Shown piece after piece: positions 25,733 through 36,960 of a stretch of DNA of 64,000 bases (its first letter is position 1; each line of letters opens with the position of its first letter). Origin of the DNA: Stomorhina lunata (Eukaryota; Arthropoda; Insecta; Diptera; Rhiniidae); assembly GCA_933228675.1 (NCBI GenBank), contig OW121743.1, positions 17,287,384 to 17,351,383 on the forward strand, written 5' to 3'. The notes beneath the pieces were generated by a model. It saw only the letters and a program-made list of their open reading frames with translations, was not told the DNA's origin and did no database searches. The position numbers and the translations under genes are program-made.

Positions 25733-28312
25733 TTACCCTACCTTAAACTTTTCTATATAGAAAACTTTGCCTAACGCCAACTTTTCTATACAGAAAACTT
25801 TGCCTAACGCCAACTTTTCTATATAGAAAACTTTGCCTAACGCCAACTTTTCTATATAGAAAACTTTGCCTAACGCCAACTTTTCTATATAGAAAACTTT
25901 GCCTAACGCCAACTTTTCTATATAGAAAACTTTGCCTAACGCCAACTTTTCTATATAGACAACTTTGCCTAACGCCAACTTTTCTATATAGAAAACTTTG
26001 CCTAACGCCAACTTGTCTATATAGAAAACTTTGCCTAACGCCAGCTTTTCTATATAGAAAACTTTGCCTAACGCCAGCTTTTCTATATAGAAAACTTTGC
26101 CTAACGCCAACTTTTCTATATAGAAAACTTTGCCTAACGCCAACTTTTCTATATAGAAAACTTTGCCTAACGCCAACTTTTCTATATAGAAAACTTTGCC
26201 TAACGCCAACTTTTCTATATAGAAAACTTTGTCTAACGCAAACTTTTCTATATAGAAAACTTTGTCTAACGCCAACTTTTCTATATAGAAAACTTTGCCT
26301 AACGCCAACTTTTCTATATAGAAAACTTTGCCTAACGCCAACTTTTCTATATAGAAAACTTTGCCTAACGCCAACTTTTCTATATAGAAAACTTTGCCTA
26401 TCGCCAACTTTTCTATATAGAAAACTTTGCCTAACGCCAACTTTTCTATATAGAAAACTTTGCCTAACGCCAACTTTTCTATATCGAAAACTTTGCCTAA
26501 CGCCAACTTTTCTATATAGAAAACTTTGCCTAACGCCAACTTTTCTATATAGAAAACTTTGCCTAACGCCAACTTTTCTATATAGAAAACTTTGCCTAAC
26601 GCCAACTTTTCTATATAGAAAACTTTGCCTAACGCCAACTTTTCTATATAGAAAACTTTGCCTAACGCCAACTTTTCTATATAGAAAACTTTGCCTAACG
26701 CCAACTTTTCTATATAGAAAACTTTGCCTAACGCCAACTTTTCTATATAGAAAACTTTGCCTAACGCCAACTTTTCTATATAGAAAACTTTGCCTAACGC
26801 CAACTTTTCTATATAGAAAACTTTGTCTAACGCCAACTTTTCTATATAGAAACTTTGCCTAACGCCAACTTTTCTACATAGAAAACTTTGCCTAACGCCA
26901 ACTTTTCTATATAGAAAACTTTGCCTAACGCCAACTTTTCTATATAGAAAACTTTGCCTAACGCCAACTTTTCTATATAGAAAACTTTGCCTAACGCCAA
27001 CTTTTCTATATAGAAAACTTTGCCTAACGCCAACTTTTCTATATAGAAAACTTTGCCTAACGCCAACTTTTCTATATAGAAAACTTTGCCTAACGCCAAC
27101 TTTTCTATATAGAAAACTTTGCCTAACGCCAACTTTTCTATATAGAAAACTTTGCCTAACGCCAACTTTTCTATATAGAAAACTTTGCCTAACGCCAACT
27201 TTTCTATATAGAAAACTTTGCCTAACGCCAACTTTTCTATATAGAAAACTTTGCCTAACGCCAACTTTTCTATATAGAAAACTTTGCCTAACGCCAACTT
27301 TTCTATATAGAAAACTTTGCCTAACGCCAACTTTTCTATATAGAAAACTTTGCCTAACGCCAACTTTTCTATATAGAAAACTTTGCCTAACGCCAACTTT
27401 TCTATATAGAAAACTTTGCCTAACGCCAACTTTTCTATATAGAAAACTTTGCCTAACGCCAACTTTTCTATATAGAAAACTTTGCCTAACGCCAACTTTT
27501 CTATATAGAAAACTTTGCCTAACGCCAACTTTTCTATATAGAAAACTTTGCCTAACGCCAACTTTTCTATATAGAAAACTTTGCCTAATGCCAACTTTTC
27601 TATATAGAAAACTTTGCCTAACGCCAACTTTTCTATATAGAAAACTTTGCCTAACGCCAACTTTTCTATATAGAAAACTTTGCCTACCGCCAACTTTTCT
27701 ATATAGAAAACTTTGCCTAACGCCAACTTTTCTATATAGAAAACTTTGCCTAACGCCAACTTTTCTATATAGAAAACTTTGCCTAACGCCAACTTTTCTA
27801 TATAGAAAACTTTGCCTAACGCCAACTTTTCTATATAGAAAACTTTGCCTAACGCCAACTTTTCTATATAGAAAACTTTGCCTAACGCCAACTTTTCTAT
27901 ATAGAAAACTTTGCCTAACGCCAACTTTTCTATATAGAAAACTTTGCCTAACGCCAACTTTTCTATATAGAAAACTTTGCCTAACGCCAACTTTTCTATA
28001 TAGAAAACTTTGCCTAACGCCAACTTTTCTATATAGAAAACTTTGCCTACCGCCAACTTTTCTATATAGAAAACTTTGCCTAACGCCAACTTTTCTATAT
28101 AGAAAACTTTGCCTAACGCCAACTTTTCTATATAGAAAACTTTGCCTAACGCCAACTTTTCTATATAGAAAACTTTGCCTAACGCCAACTTTTCTATATA
28201 GAAAACTTTGCCTAACGCCAACTTTTCTATATAGAAAACTTTGCCTAACGCCAACTTTTCTATATAGAAAACTTTGCCTAACGCCAACTTTTCTATATAG
28301 AAAACTTTACCT
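25733..28312. repeat. 33-bp satellite array, reverse orientation (about 78 copies)
   Basis: Plus-strand unit CTTTTCTATATAGAAAA followed by CTTTGCCTAACGCCAA. On the minus strand this is homologous to the unit at 22352 (GGCAAAGTTTTC, TATATAGAAAA, GTTGGCGTTA), so the array is inverted relative to it. Units are very uniform. One unit at about 26846 has lost an A and is 32 bp, which splits the apparent minus-strand frame in two. Scattered variants (GTCTAACG, TACCGCC, CGAAAAC) mostly occur once or in pairs. Confidence 0.95.
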
Positions 28313-28500
28313 TTCTATCGTAATTTTCTCTATGTAGATTTTTTCTATATAGAAAACTTGTCCTATCGTCATTTTTTCTATATAGAAAACTTGTCCTATC
28401 GTCATTAGAAAATTTGTCCTATCTTCTTTTTTTCTATATAGAAAATTTGTCCCATCTTCATTTTTTCTGTATAGAAAACTTGTGATATCGTCATTGTTTC
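28313..28500. repeat. Edge of the reverse array switching to the 22-kb unit type
   Basis: At the right edge the joint changes from CTTTGCCTAACGCC to CTTGTCCTATCGTCATTTT, the exact reverse complement of the unit type at 22352-23208. Following units are diverged (TCCCATCTTCA, GTGATATCGTCA). Both subtypes therefore coexist in one inverted block. Confidence 0.85.
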
Positions 28501-29711
28501 TAATGACACATTCACAATCTGTGATACCCCTGAATATACTTTTCTTTATTTCCCCGTTTTTCGTAAAGGAATATAAATCTTGTAGTAACAAATTAATCCT
28601 GACAATACTTGAAGTGGTTTTTTATGGGGGACAATTCCGATTTAAAAAGATATTGTAAAAAGCAAAAGGAGAATATATTTGAAATTGTTTTACAATATAA
28701 AAGAAATGATAAATGAATTTAAGGGATATTTATTTATTAAAGTTTTACTAATTAGTTTAAAATGGGTAAAATTTAAAAGAAATTTTGCATATTTAAAATA
28801 TTACAACGTTTTTCATTGTTTTTTAGGAGAATAATAATAAAATTCTTTTGAAAGCAACCTTTTGTTTAAATAAAATGTATACAACAGCGCAACTGTTAAT
28901 TGTTTAACAGCACTGCCTTTTTAACAGTCGTTTTAAATGAATTCCTGAAACTATGCTGTAGTTTTTATTTTAATTGAAAATTACAGTATTTGTGTATACA
29001 AATAACATTTCCTGTATTTCGAAACAAATAAATACGTTATTATTTCAGCAAATATTTAAAATATTTTGATTTTTCTTTCACTTGAGAATACAGTTACTCC
29101 CCGTTTGGTTATTTACTAGTATTTACTAAACACTTATGTTAGTATTTTAAATTTTGTTCTTACAAATACTTGCCAACATTCATTTTTAAAAGAACATTTT
29201 AGTTTGTTTGCTCAACTATTTTGTTTTAATAGACTGATGTTTATCTTACTTAGTGTCACTACATATGCTCTCTAACATTTTCCCCCATTAGAGTTGAAGT
29301 GTTTAAGTAATATTTCTCTAGTCGAGAAGGATTTTTCCTTTAGAGTTTAATTGTGTGTCTTTGGTTTGCTTGCATTTTTCCCATTAGAGATTCAGTTTAG
29401 AAAATGACACTCTAATGGGGAGTTTAGTTCCTGAAAGTTTTTGGTGTAGAACTTGAAAATAGACAAATTCTGGTTGCATTGCATTTAGATTTTAGGGAGG
29501 GAATGGTTTGTTTGCATATGCCAAATAGTGAAGGGGGACAAATCTTTTAAAGTCTTCATAACAATTTGTTTTAAATTGGTTTTAGTTTGAATCCTGAAAA
29601 AGATATACAAAGGGTTGAAATGAAAATAAAATCATTTAAATCAATATTAAATTTGATTAAGTAACCAGCAATTTTGTGTTGAATTTAATTCAAATTTTAT
29701 CTGTCATAAAA
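28501..29711. other. AT-rich sequence without a supported gene
   Basis: No coding frame or clear repeat seen. The phrase CCCATTAGAG and its variants (about 29284, 29380, 29412) hint at an old duplication only. Confidence 0.4.
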
Positions 29712-32567
29712 GTTGATCATAGGAAGAGTTTTTTATAGAAAAGATGACAATAGGACAAGTTTTCTATAGAAAAGTTGACGAAAGGATAAGTTATCTATAG
29801 AAAAGTTGACGCTAGGACAAGTTTTCTATAGAAAAGTTGACGATAGGACAAGTTTTCTATAAAAAAAGTTGGCAAAAGTACAAGTTTTCTATACAAAAGT
29901 TGACGATAGCACAAGTTTTCTATAGAAAAGTTGACTAAAGGACAAGTTTTCTGTACAAAAGTTGACAAAAGGACAAACTTTCTATAGAAAGGTTGATAAA
30001 AGTTGATCATAGGAAGAGTTTTTTATAGAAAAGATGACGATAGGACAAGTTTTCTATAGAAAAGTTGACGAAAGGACAAGTTTTCTATAGAAAAGTTGAC
30101 GAAAGGACAAGTTTTCTATAGAAAAGTTGACGAAAGGACAAGTTTTCTATAGAAAAGTTGACGAAAGGACAAGTTTTCTATAGAAAAGTTGACGAAAGGA
30201 CAAGTTTTCTATAGAAAAGTTGACGAAAGGACAAGTTTTCTATAGAAAAGTTGACGAAAGGACAAGTTTTCTATAGAAAAGTTGACGAAAGGACAAGTTT
30301 TCTATAGAAAAGTTGACGAAAGGACAAGTTTTCTATAGAAAAGTTGACGAAAGGACAAGTTTTCTATAGAAAAGTTGACGACAGGACAAGTTTTCTATAG
30401 AAAAGTTGACGACAGGACAAGTTTTCTATAGAAAAGTTGACGACAGGACAAGTTTTCTATAGAAAAGTTGACGGCAGGACAAGTTTTCTATAGAAAAGTT
30501 GACGACAGGACAAGTTTTCTATAGAAAAGTTGACGACAGGACAAGTTTTCTATAGAAAAGTTGACGACAGGACAAGTTTTCTATAGAAAAGTTGACGACA
30601 GGACAAGTTTTCTATAGAAAAGTTGACGACAGGACAAGTTTTCTATAGAAAAGTTGACGACAGGACAAGTTTTCTATAGAAAAGTTGACGACAGGACAAG
30701 TTTTCTATAGAAAAGTTGACGACAGGACAAGTTTTCTATAGAAAAGTTGACGACAGGACAAGTTTTCTATAGAAAAGTTGACGACAGGACAAGTTTTCTA
30801 TAGAAAAGTTGACGACAGGACAAGTTTTCTATAGAAAAGTTGACGACAGGACAAGTTTTCTATAGAAAAGTTGACGACAGGACAAGTTTTCTATAGAAAA
30901 GTTGACGACAGGACAAGTTTTCTATAGAAAAGTTGACGACAGGACAAGTTTTCTATAGAAAAGTTGACGACAGGACAAGTTTTCTATAGAAAAGTTGACG
31001 ACAGGACAAGTTTTCTATAGAAAAGTTGACGACAGGACAAGTTTTCTATAGAAAAGTTGACGACAGGACAAGTTTTCTATAGAAAAGTTGACGACAGGAC
31101 AAGTTTTCTATAGAAAAGTTGACGACAGGACAAGTTTTCTATAGAAAAGTTGACGACAGGACAAGTTTTCTATAGAAAAGTTGACGACAGGACAAGTTTT
31201 CTATAGAAAAGTTGACGACAGGACAAGTTTTCTATAGAAAAGTTGACGACAGGACAAGTTTTCTATAGAAAAGTTGACGACAGGACAAGTTTTCTATAGA
31301 AAAGTTGACGACAGGACAAGTTTTCTATAGAAAAGTTGACGACAGGACAAGTTTTCAATAGAAAAGTTGACGACAGGACAAGTTTTCTATAGAAAAGTTG
31401 ACGACAGGACAAGTTTTCTATAGAAAAGTTGACGACAGGACAAGTTTTCTATAGAAAAGTTGACGACAGGACAAGTTTTCTATAGAAAAGTTGACGACAG
31501 GACAAGTTTTCTATAGAAAAGTTGACGACAGGACAAGTTTTCTATAGAAAAGTTGACGACAGGACAAGTTTTCTATAGAAAAGTTGACGACAGGACAAGT
31601 TTTCTATAGAAAAGTTGACGACAGGACAAGTTTTCTATAGAAAAGTTGACGACAGGACAAGTTTTCTATAGAAAAGTTGACGACAGGACAAGTTTTCTAT
31701 AGAAAAGTTGACGACAGGACAAGTTTTCTATAGAAAAGTTGACGACAGGACAAGTTTTCTATAGAAAAGTTGACGACAGGACAAGTTTTCTATAGAAAAG
31801 TTGACGAAAGGACAAGTTTTCTATAGAAAAGTTGACGAAAGGGCAAGTTTTCTATAGAAAAGTTGACGAAAGGGCAAGTTTTCTATAGAAAAGTTGACGA
31901 AAGGGCAAGTTTTCTATAGAAAAGTTGACGACAGGACAAGTTTTCTATAGAAAAGTTGACGATAGAACAAGTATTCTATAGAAAAGTCGACGACAGGACG
32001 AGTTTTCTATAGAAAAGTTGACGATAGGACAAGTTTTTTATAAAAAAGTTGACAAAAGTATAAGTTTTCTATACAAAAGTTGACGATAGCACAAGTTTTC
32101 TATAGAAAAGTTGACTAAAGAACAAGTTTTCTGTACAAAAGTTGACAAAAGGATAAACTTTCTATAGAAAGGTTGATAAAAGTTGATCATAGGAAGAGTT
32201 TTTATAGAAAAGATGACGATAGGACAAGTTTTCTATAGAAAAGTTGACGAAAGGACAAGTTTTCCATAAAAAAGTTGAAGATAGGACAAGTTTTCTAGAG
32301 AAAAGTTGACGATAGGCCTAGTTTTCTATAGAAAATTTGACGATAGAACAAGTATGCTATAGAAAAGTTGACGACAGGACGAGTTTTCTAGAGAAAAGTT
32401 GACAATAGGACAAGTTTTCTATAGAAAAGTTGACGATAGGCCTAGTTTTCTATAGAAAATTTGACGATAGAACAAGTATTTTATAGAAAAGTTGACGACA
32501 GGACGAGTTTTCTATAGAAAAGTTGACGTTAGGACAAGTTTTCTATAAAAAAGTTGACGTTAGGAAA
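29712..32567. repeat. 31-bp satellite array with higher-order structure (about 92 copies)
   Basis: Unit GTTGACGACAGGACAAG followed by TTTTCTATAGAAAA. The centre (about 30370-31795) is almost perfectly uniform with GACGACAGGAC. Both flanks use GACGAAAGGAC and other variants. A distinctive block of diverged units (AGTTGATCATAGGAAGAG, TAAAAAAGTTG, CTGTACAAAAG) occurs near 29842-30050 and again near 32022-32225, a higher-order duplication about 2.18 kb apart. A four-unit pattern with GGCCTAG, TAGAACAAGTAT and GACAGGACGAG repeats near 32298 and 32422. Confidence 0.93.
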
Positions 32568-33300
32568 TTGTGAAATTGGATAAAATATGTTTGATTTTAA
32601 ATTTTTCAGTATGAGATTTTATCAGAAAGAATTTAATGTTGAAATGTTAACAATATTGAGTCATTTTACGAAGTTCTAATTTTCGAACATAATTTCGAAA
32701 TTGCAAAATTCACTTAAATGAGTCAAAAATTATATAAAAGCGCATTTTTAGTAGAAATGATCATTTGTTGAACATTTTTAGACGATTAAAATTTTCGAAC
32801 ATAATTTCGATATTGTGAAATTGGGTTAAATGTGTTTTATTTTAATCTTTTCTGGTTAAAGCTTTTAGCAGACAGAATTTAATGTTGAAATGGTAACAAT
32901 ATTGAGCCATTTTAAGATGTTCGAATTTTCGAACATAATTTCGAAATGTTCAATTAACTTAAATGAGTTTAAAATTATATAAAAGCTCACTTTTAGTAGA
33001 AATAATTAGAGTTTTAAACATTTTTAGATGATAAAAATTTTCGAACATAATTTCGAAATTGTGAAGTTATGCATAACGGGTTTTATTTTAAACTTTTTTG
33101 GTATGGGTTTTTATCAGACAGAATTTAATGTTGAAATGGTAACAATATTGAGCCATTTTAAGATATTCGAATTTTCGAACATAATTTCAAAATTGTAAAA
33201 TTCAGTTTAATGATTTAAAAATTATATAAAATCACATTTTTAGTAGAGCTGATCACAGTTTTGAACATTCTTAGAAGATTAACATTTTCGAACATATTAA
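32568..33300. repeat. Three tandem copies of a roughly 245-bp repeat
   Basis: Three successive copies share ATTTCGAAATTGTGAAATTG, TTTAATGTTGAAATGGTAAC, AATATTGAG(C/T)CATTTTA and ATTTTCGAACATAATTTCG, the last occurring twice per unit. Starts are near 32568, 32815 and 33057. It abuts the 31-bp array on the left and is not obviously related to it. Confidence 0.8.
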
Positions 33301-33443
33301 ATTAAAAAATTGAAAAAAAATAAGTGTGCCAATAGCTTAAAGATGTGAAAGATGGGGAAAGATATTTTTAATCGAGATCTTTTTTGTTAAATTGATAACA
33401 TTATATTATTAATATTAGACCAAAATATATGTCAAGGCAGGGA

Positions 33444-33521
33444 TTAAGGCATGGACTAAGACATAGATAAGATCATATACAGAAACATTTACTAAGACAT
33501 AAACTAAGGTATAGACTAAGA
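33444..33521. repeat. Decayed 12-mer satellite copy (GACTAAGACATA-like)
   Basis: About six units such as ATGGACTAAGACATAGATAA and CTAAGGTATAGACTAAG match the clean 12-mer array at 18977-19528 on the same strand, with several substitutions. It lies just upstream of the UGT fragment. Confidence 0.75.
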
Positions 33522-34155
33522 TATTGATTGAAAAAGAATCACTCAACAATAAAGAGATTCTAATGGTTCGATCTGCTCTTCTTTCTATACTTATTTTTAT
33601 CAATATTTTTCTGAAATCTTTTTTTCTTCTCCTTACAGATACAATTTCGCTGCCTATCGTTATCACCCCTTGGAGAGGTCTACAAAAATTAGTCTCAAGT
33701 CCCTATCAATCATTACTTCAGCCAAGCACCCATCAGTCGTAATGTATCTGCCCTTATCGAAATCGGTGGCTTATAAATGAAGGAAAACCCTGATCATGGA
33801 CTCGGCCGATATCTTCTTCAGTCTGGGCACCAACGTTTCTATATTCAAATTACCCTATACTGCCCTACTCAAATGGGGTGATTCTGATTTCCAGGGTCAA
33901 TCCAAGAATATTGTTAAATCCTTATGGCTGCCTCAAGATGATATATTCGCTCACCCAAAAGTCAAGCTTTTCATTAATTATGGCGGTATGAGTAGTGTGA
34001 TGGAGTCCCAGTATCATTGTGTCCCCATGGTGGGTATACCCTTCTTCGATTATCAATATTCTAATATTGCCAATGTCGAGAAATCTGTCTTTGGATCTGG
34101 AATATGCCAGCTTTAGTGAGGAAAAATTCCGTTAAATGGTCTTGGAGGTTTTGGA

Positions 34156-34601
34156 TAATCCTAAGTATAACAAATTGTATCAAGATAGACCCATGACTCC
34201 TTGGCAATTGGTGCGCTACTGGGTAGAGTATGTCATCCGACGCAATGGAGCCAAGCATATGAAATTGCCTGTTGTTAATATGACCTGGTGTTAGTGATAT
34301 TCTGTGGATGTTATTGCTTTCCTTATGTCCATCATTTTGGGTATTTTGTCCATTTTGATGGGATTGTGTAAAATCATGTAATCCTAAGTATAACAAATTG
34401 TATCAAGATAGACCCATGACTCCTTGGCAATTGGTGCGCTACTGGGTAGAGTATGTCATCCGACGCAATGGAGCCAAGCATATGAAATTGCCTGTTGTTA
34501 ATATGACCTGGTGTTAGTGATATTCTGTGGATGTTATTGCTTTCCTTATGTCCATCATTTTGGGTATTTTGTCCATTTTGATGGGATTGTGTAAAATCAT
34601 G
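34156..34601 (+). repeat. 223-bp exact tandem duplication inside the UGT pseudogene
   Basis: 34156-34378 and 34379-34601 appear identical base for base by eye, including both in-frame stops. The unit covers the RDRPMTP-like segment through the membrane helix. Identity of the copies in an otherwise decayed gene means the duplication is recent, or is an assembly artefact. Confidence 0.9.
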
Positions 34602-34700
34602 TACTGCCGTGGTAAGACAGGTCAGGTGAAGAAGGTTTCCCAGAGCAAAAGCAAAAGTGATAAAGAACAAATGTTTTGTATTTTAAAAAAATTTATGTTT

Positions 34701-34720
34701 AATAAAAGTTTTTCAATAAA
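34701..34720 (+). terminator. Polyadenylation signals downstream of the UGT pseudogene
   Basis: Two AATAAA hexamers at 34701-34706 and 34715-34720 lie at the end of the UGT-derived frame. They probably belonged to the ancestral gene's 3' end. Confidence 0.5.
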
Positions 34721-34724
34721 GTAA

Positions 34725-36049
34725 ATATATATAATTGTTTTCAAATTCTGAGTTGTTTTCGTTTTTAAGAAATATTTGGCACTTTCTTTCATATGACATA
34801 ACATAAGACAGTTTTAGTAATAAGCTATCGGACCTTAAATGATGCTAATCCACTTCGTTTCTTAATTTAATCTTCTGTAGAACCACTATTAAGTAATTGT
34901 ATTTCGACAAACTTTTTCTGACCTAAATGGTCCGAAGAGTGTTCTTAGTTTTTAACCTATGGGAAGTGGTTTCGTTTGGATTTTTAATCGTTTTAATAAC
35001 TTGTGTACTTATATGGCTCATTAACCACAGAAAAATTTGATTTTTTTCTTCTTTTTATAATAAAATCTTTTTTTATGATATTGTTTTCGGAAGGAGAATT
35101 TTGCTATTTGTTTATGAAATTTTGAAATAATTTTAAATTTTATAATTAAGGTATTTAAAACTCTAAATAACTACAAAGTTTCATTGCTATATCTCCATCG
35201 CTTACACAGTTATAAGCATTTAAATATTTGAAAAATTCCTGAAATTTTGAATTTCTTACAATTTTGCCTTTTGTTTTTCCTGCTGAGGGTATCACTTATT
35301 TCGATGAAATTTTATTATGTCCATGGACTTATTTTTTACTTGTTTTTGTGATTTTTTTTTAAATATTGTTTTCGGAAAAGGAATTCGGGAACTTATTTTA
35401 AAAATATTTTAAGATATTGAACTAATTTTAAAATTTACAATTAATGCATTTAAAACTCTAAATAACTACAAAATTTCATTTCATTACAAAATTACAAAAT
35501 TTCATTCCCATATCTCTATCCGTTTTAAAGTTACAAGCATTTAAGTATTTACAAAATTTCTTAAAATCCAAATTTCTCACAATTTTCCCTTTTAAACTTT
35601 TAATAAGAGAAAGATATGGCAACCATAATTTATTTGTACTCTAACAAAAAATTTTGCCTACTTTAAGGTGCTGACAAAAAATAAATTTCCTAATAGGGAT
35701 AAGCTTTAAAATCAAAGAATTTTGTTTTGGCTTTGGAAAAATGATTTCTTTTGCTAAATTTTTCCTCTTTTCTTTGCTTTTAAAACTTGAATTAAGTTTG
35801 AGTTTGGCAGCAGATTTCTTTCCATAACGTGGCCAATTAAATTTTACGCCTGGCTTAATCTCTTAATTTTAATTGGCAGCAATGAAAAAGTGTTTTTCAA
35901 AACAATTTTCAAAGCTTAAATCTTTTCTGAGGATAAACAAATAGAAATCACTTAAAATGTTAATTATATTTGTTTAAAAAGGTAAAATTTTAAAGCATAC
36001 CTTAAGGCTAACTAAATTTTGATTATTTATTAAATTTTCGAGAACAAAA
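34725..36049. repeat. AT-rich non-coding DNA with a roughly 280-bp imperfect duplication
   Basis: 35060-35280 and 35345-35600 share GTTTTCGGAAxxGGAATT, ATTTAAAACTCTAAATAACT, ACAAARTTTCATT and ATATCTCYATC in the same order, about 280 bp apart. No coding frame is supported. Confidence 0.6.
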
Positions 36050-36960
36050 CAAATTTTGGTACTTGCAACATGGCGGATTTTTATGTTTACGTATAAATTC
36101 AAGCTTTTTATTGAAATGTATAATAAAAAACTAAATTTTTCCACTTAAAAATTATGTTGCAACAAAATTTTATGCTTGCAACATTTGAAATCTAATACAC
36201 AATTTATGAAATATGTTTATTAACTTGAAAATATGCGCCATAAAACTTATTTTCACAAATAAAAATTATGTTGCAGCTACATTTTGTTCATGCAACATAT
36301 GAAATATTAGACAAAATCTAGAAAAAAACTAAGAATTAAGATTCTAAGTATAAAAATATGTTTTGAATTTTATTTTTTATGACCAATAAAGATGTTGCCA
36401 CGAAATTTTGTTCATGCAACATATGAAATATTAGCCAAAATCTAGGAAAAAAACTAAGAATTAAGATACTAAGCATTAAAATAAGTATGAAAATTTAATT
36501 TTTACTAATAAAAAAGATGTTCCAACAAAATTTTCTTCATGCAACATTAGAGAAATATAACAAAAATTTGTAAAATATATAATATATATTTATAGAGGTA
36601 CATAAATATGAGACAAAAACTAATTTTACGGCAATAACATAATTTTTTTCACAAACAAAGAAGTTGCAACAAAATTTTGAACTTACAACTTAGGAAATTA
36701 AAGTCTTAATTGAAGTAAAAAGCTTTTAAATCATTATTACATATCAAAGGCAATAATAAAATAACATTTTTGAGACGAAAAAATATGTTTGCGCAAAATA
36801 TCCTTCTTGCAACATTTGTAATATAAGTTAAAATGAAAGAAAACTGTTTTTAAACTCAAAAAAACTTAATAAAATTCTATTTGAAGTCAAAAAATATCAT
36901 GTTGCATTAAAGGTTTTTACTTGCCACATGTGAAATCAAAGTCTTAAAGAGGAAAATATG
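36050..36960 (-). repeat. TTGCAAC-box repeat, inverted left arm
   Basis: About eight boxes of the type TTTTGTTCATGCAACATATG, spaced roughly 115-130 bp (near 36060, 36170, 36290, 36410, 36536, 36684, 36800, 36917). These are reverse complements of the GTTGCAAG boxes to the right. Between the boxes the sequence is AT-rich and weakly similar from unit to unit. Confidence 0.7.

Larger units (their letters stand above)
33639..34724 (+). pseudogene. UDP-glycosyltransferase (UGT) pseudogene, C-terminal half
   Basis: Intact family members are ER membrane enzymes that move a sugar from a UDP-sugar to small lipophilic substrates. Here only the donor-binding half is left. A possible splice acceptor (CTCCTTACAG) ends at 33638. 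Recognisable pieces in order are ISRNVSALIEIGGL, then in another frame DSADIFFSLGTNV, then the UGT signature around WLPQDDIFAHPKVKLFINYG and VPMVGIPFF (33796-34090), then NPKYNKLYQDRPMTP, WVEYVIRRNGAKHM, a C-terminal membrane helix (VDVIAFLMSIILGIL) and a lysine-rich tail ending at 34724. Damage: frame break with stop before 33796, frameshift near 34100, TAA at 34133, TAG-TGA at 34292-34297, a missing stretch after SLGTNV, and a 223-bp tandem duplication. The N-terminal half and signal peptide are absent. Confidence 0.9.

Noticed and set aside
25733..28337. Long minus- and plus-strand frames over the inverted 33-bp array
   Set aside because: Satellite translation. The minus frame is cut simply by a one-base loss in one unit near 26846.
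22352..32567. CRISPR-like array of 31/33-bp repeats
   Set aside because: Units are contiguous without unique spacers, there are no cas genes, and the context is eukaryotic.
32568..33300. Part of the 31-bp satellite
   Set aside because: The period is about 245 bp and the sequence (TTCGAACATAATTTCG) lacks the TTTTCTATAGAAAA core, so it is a separate repeat.
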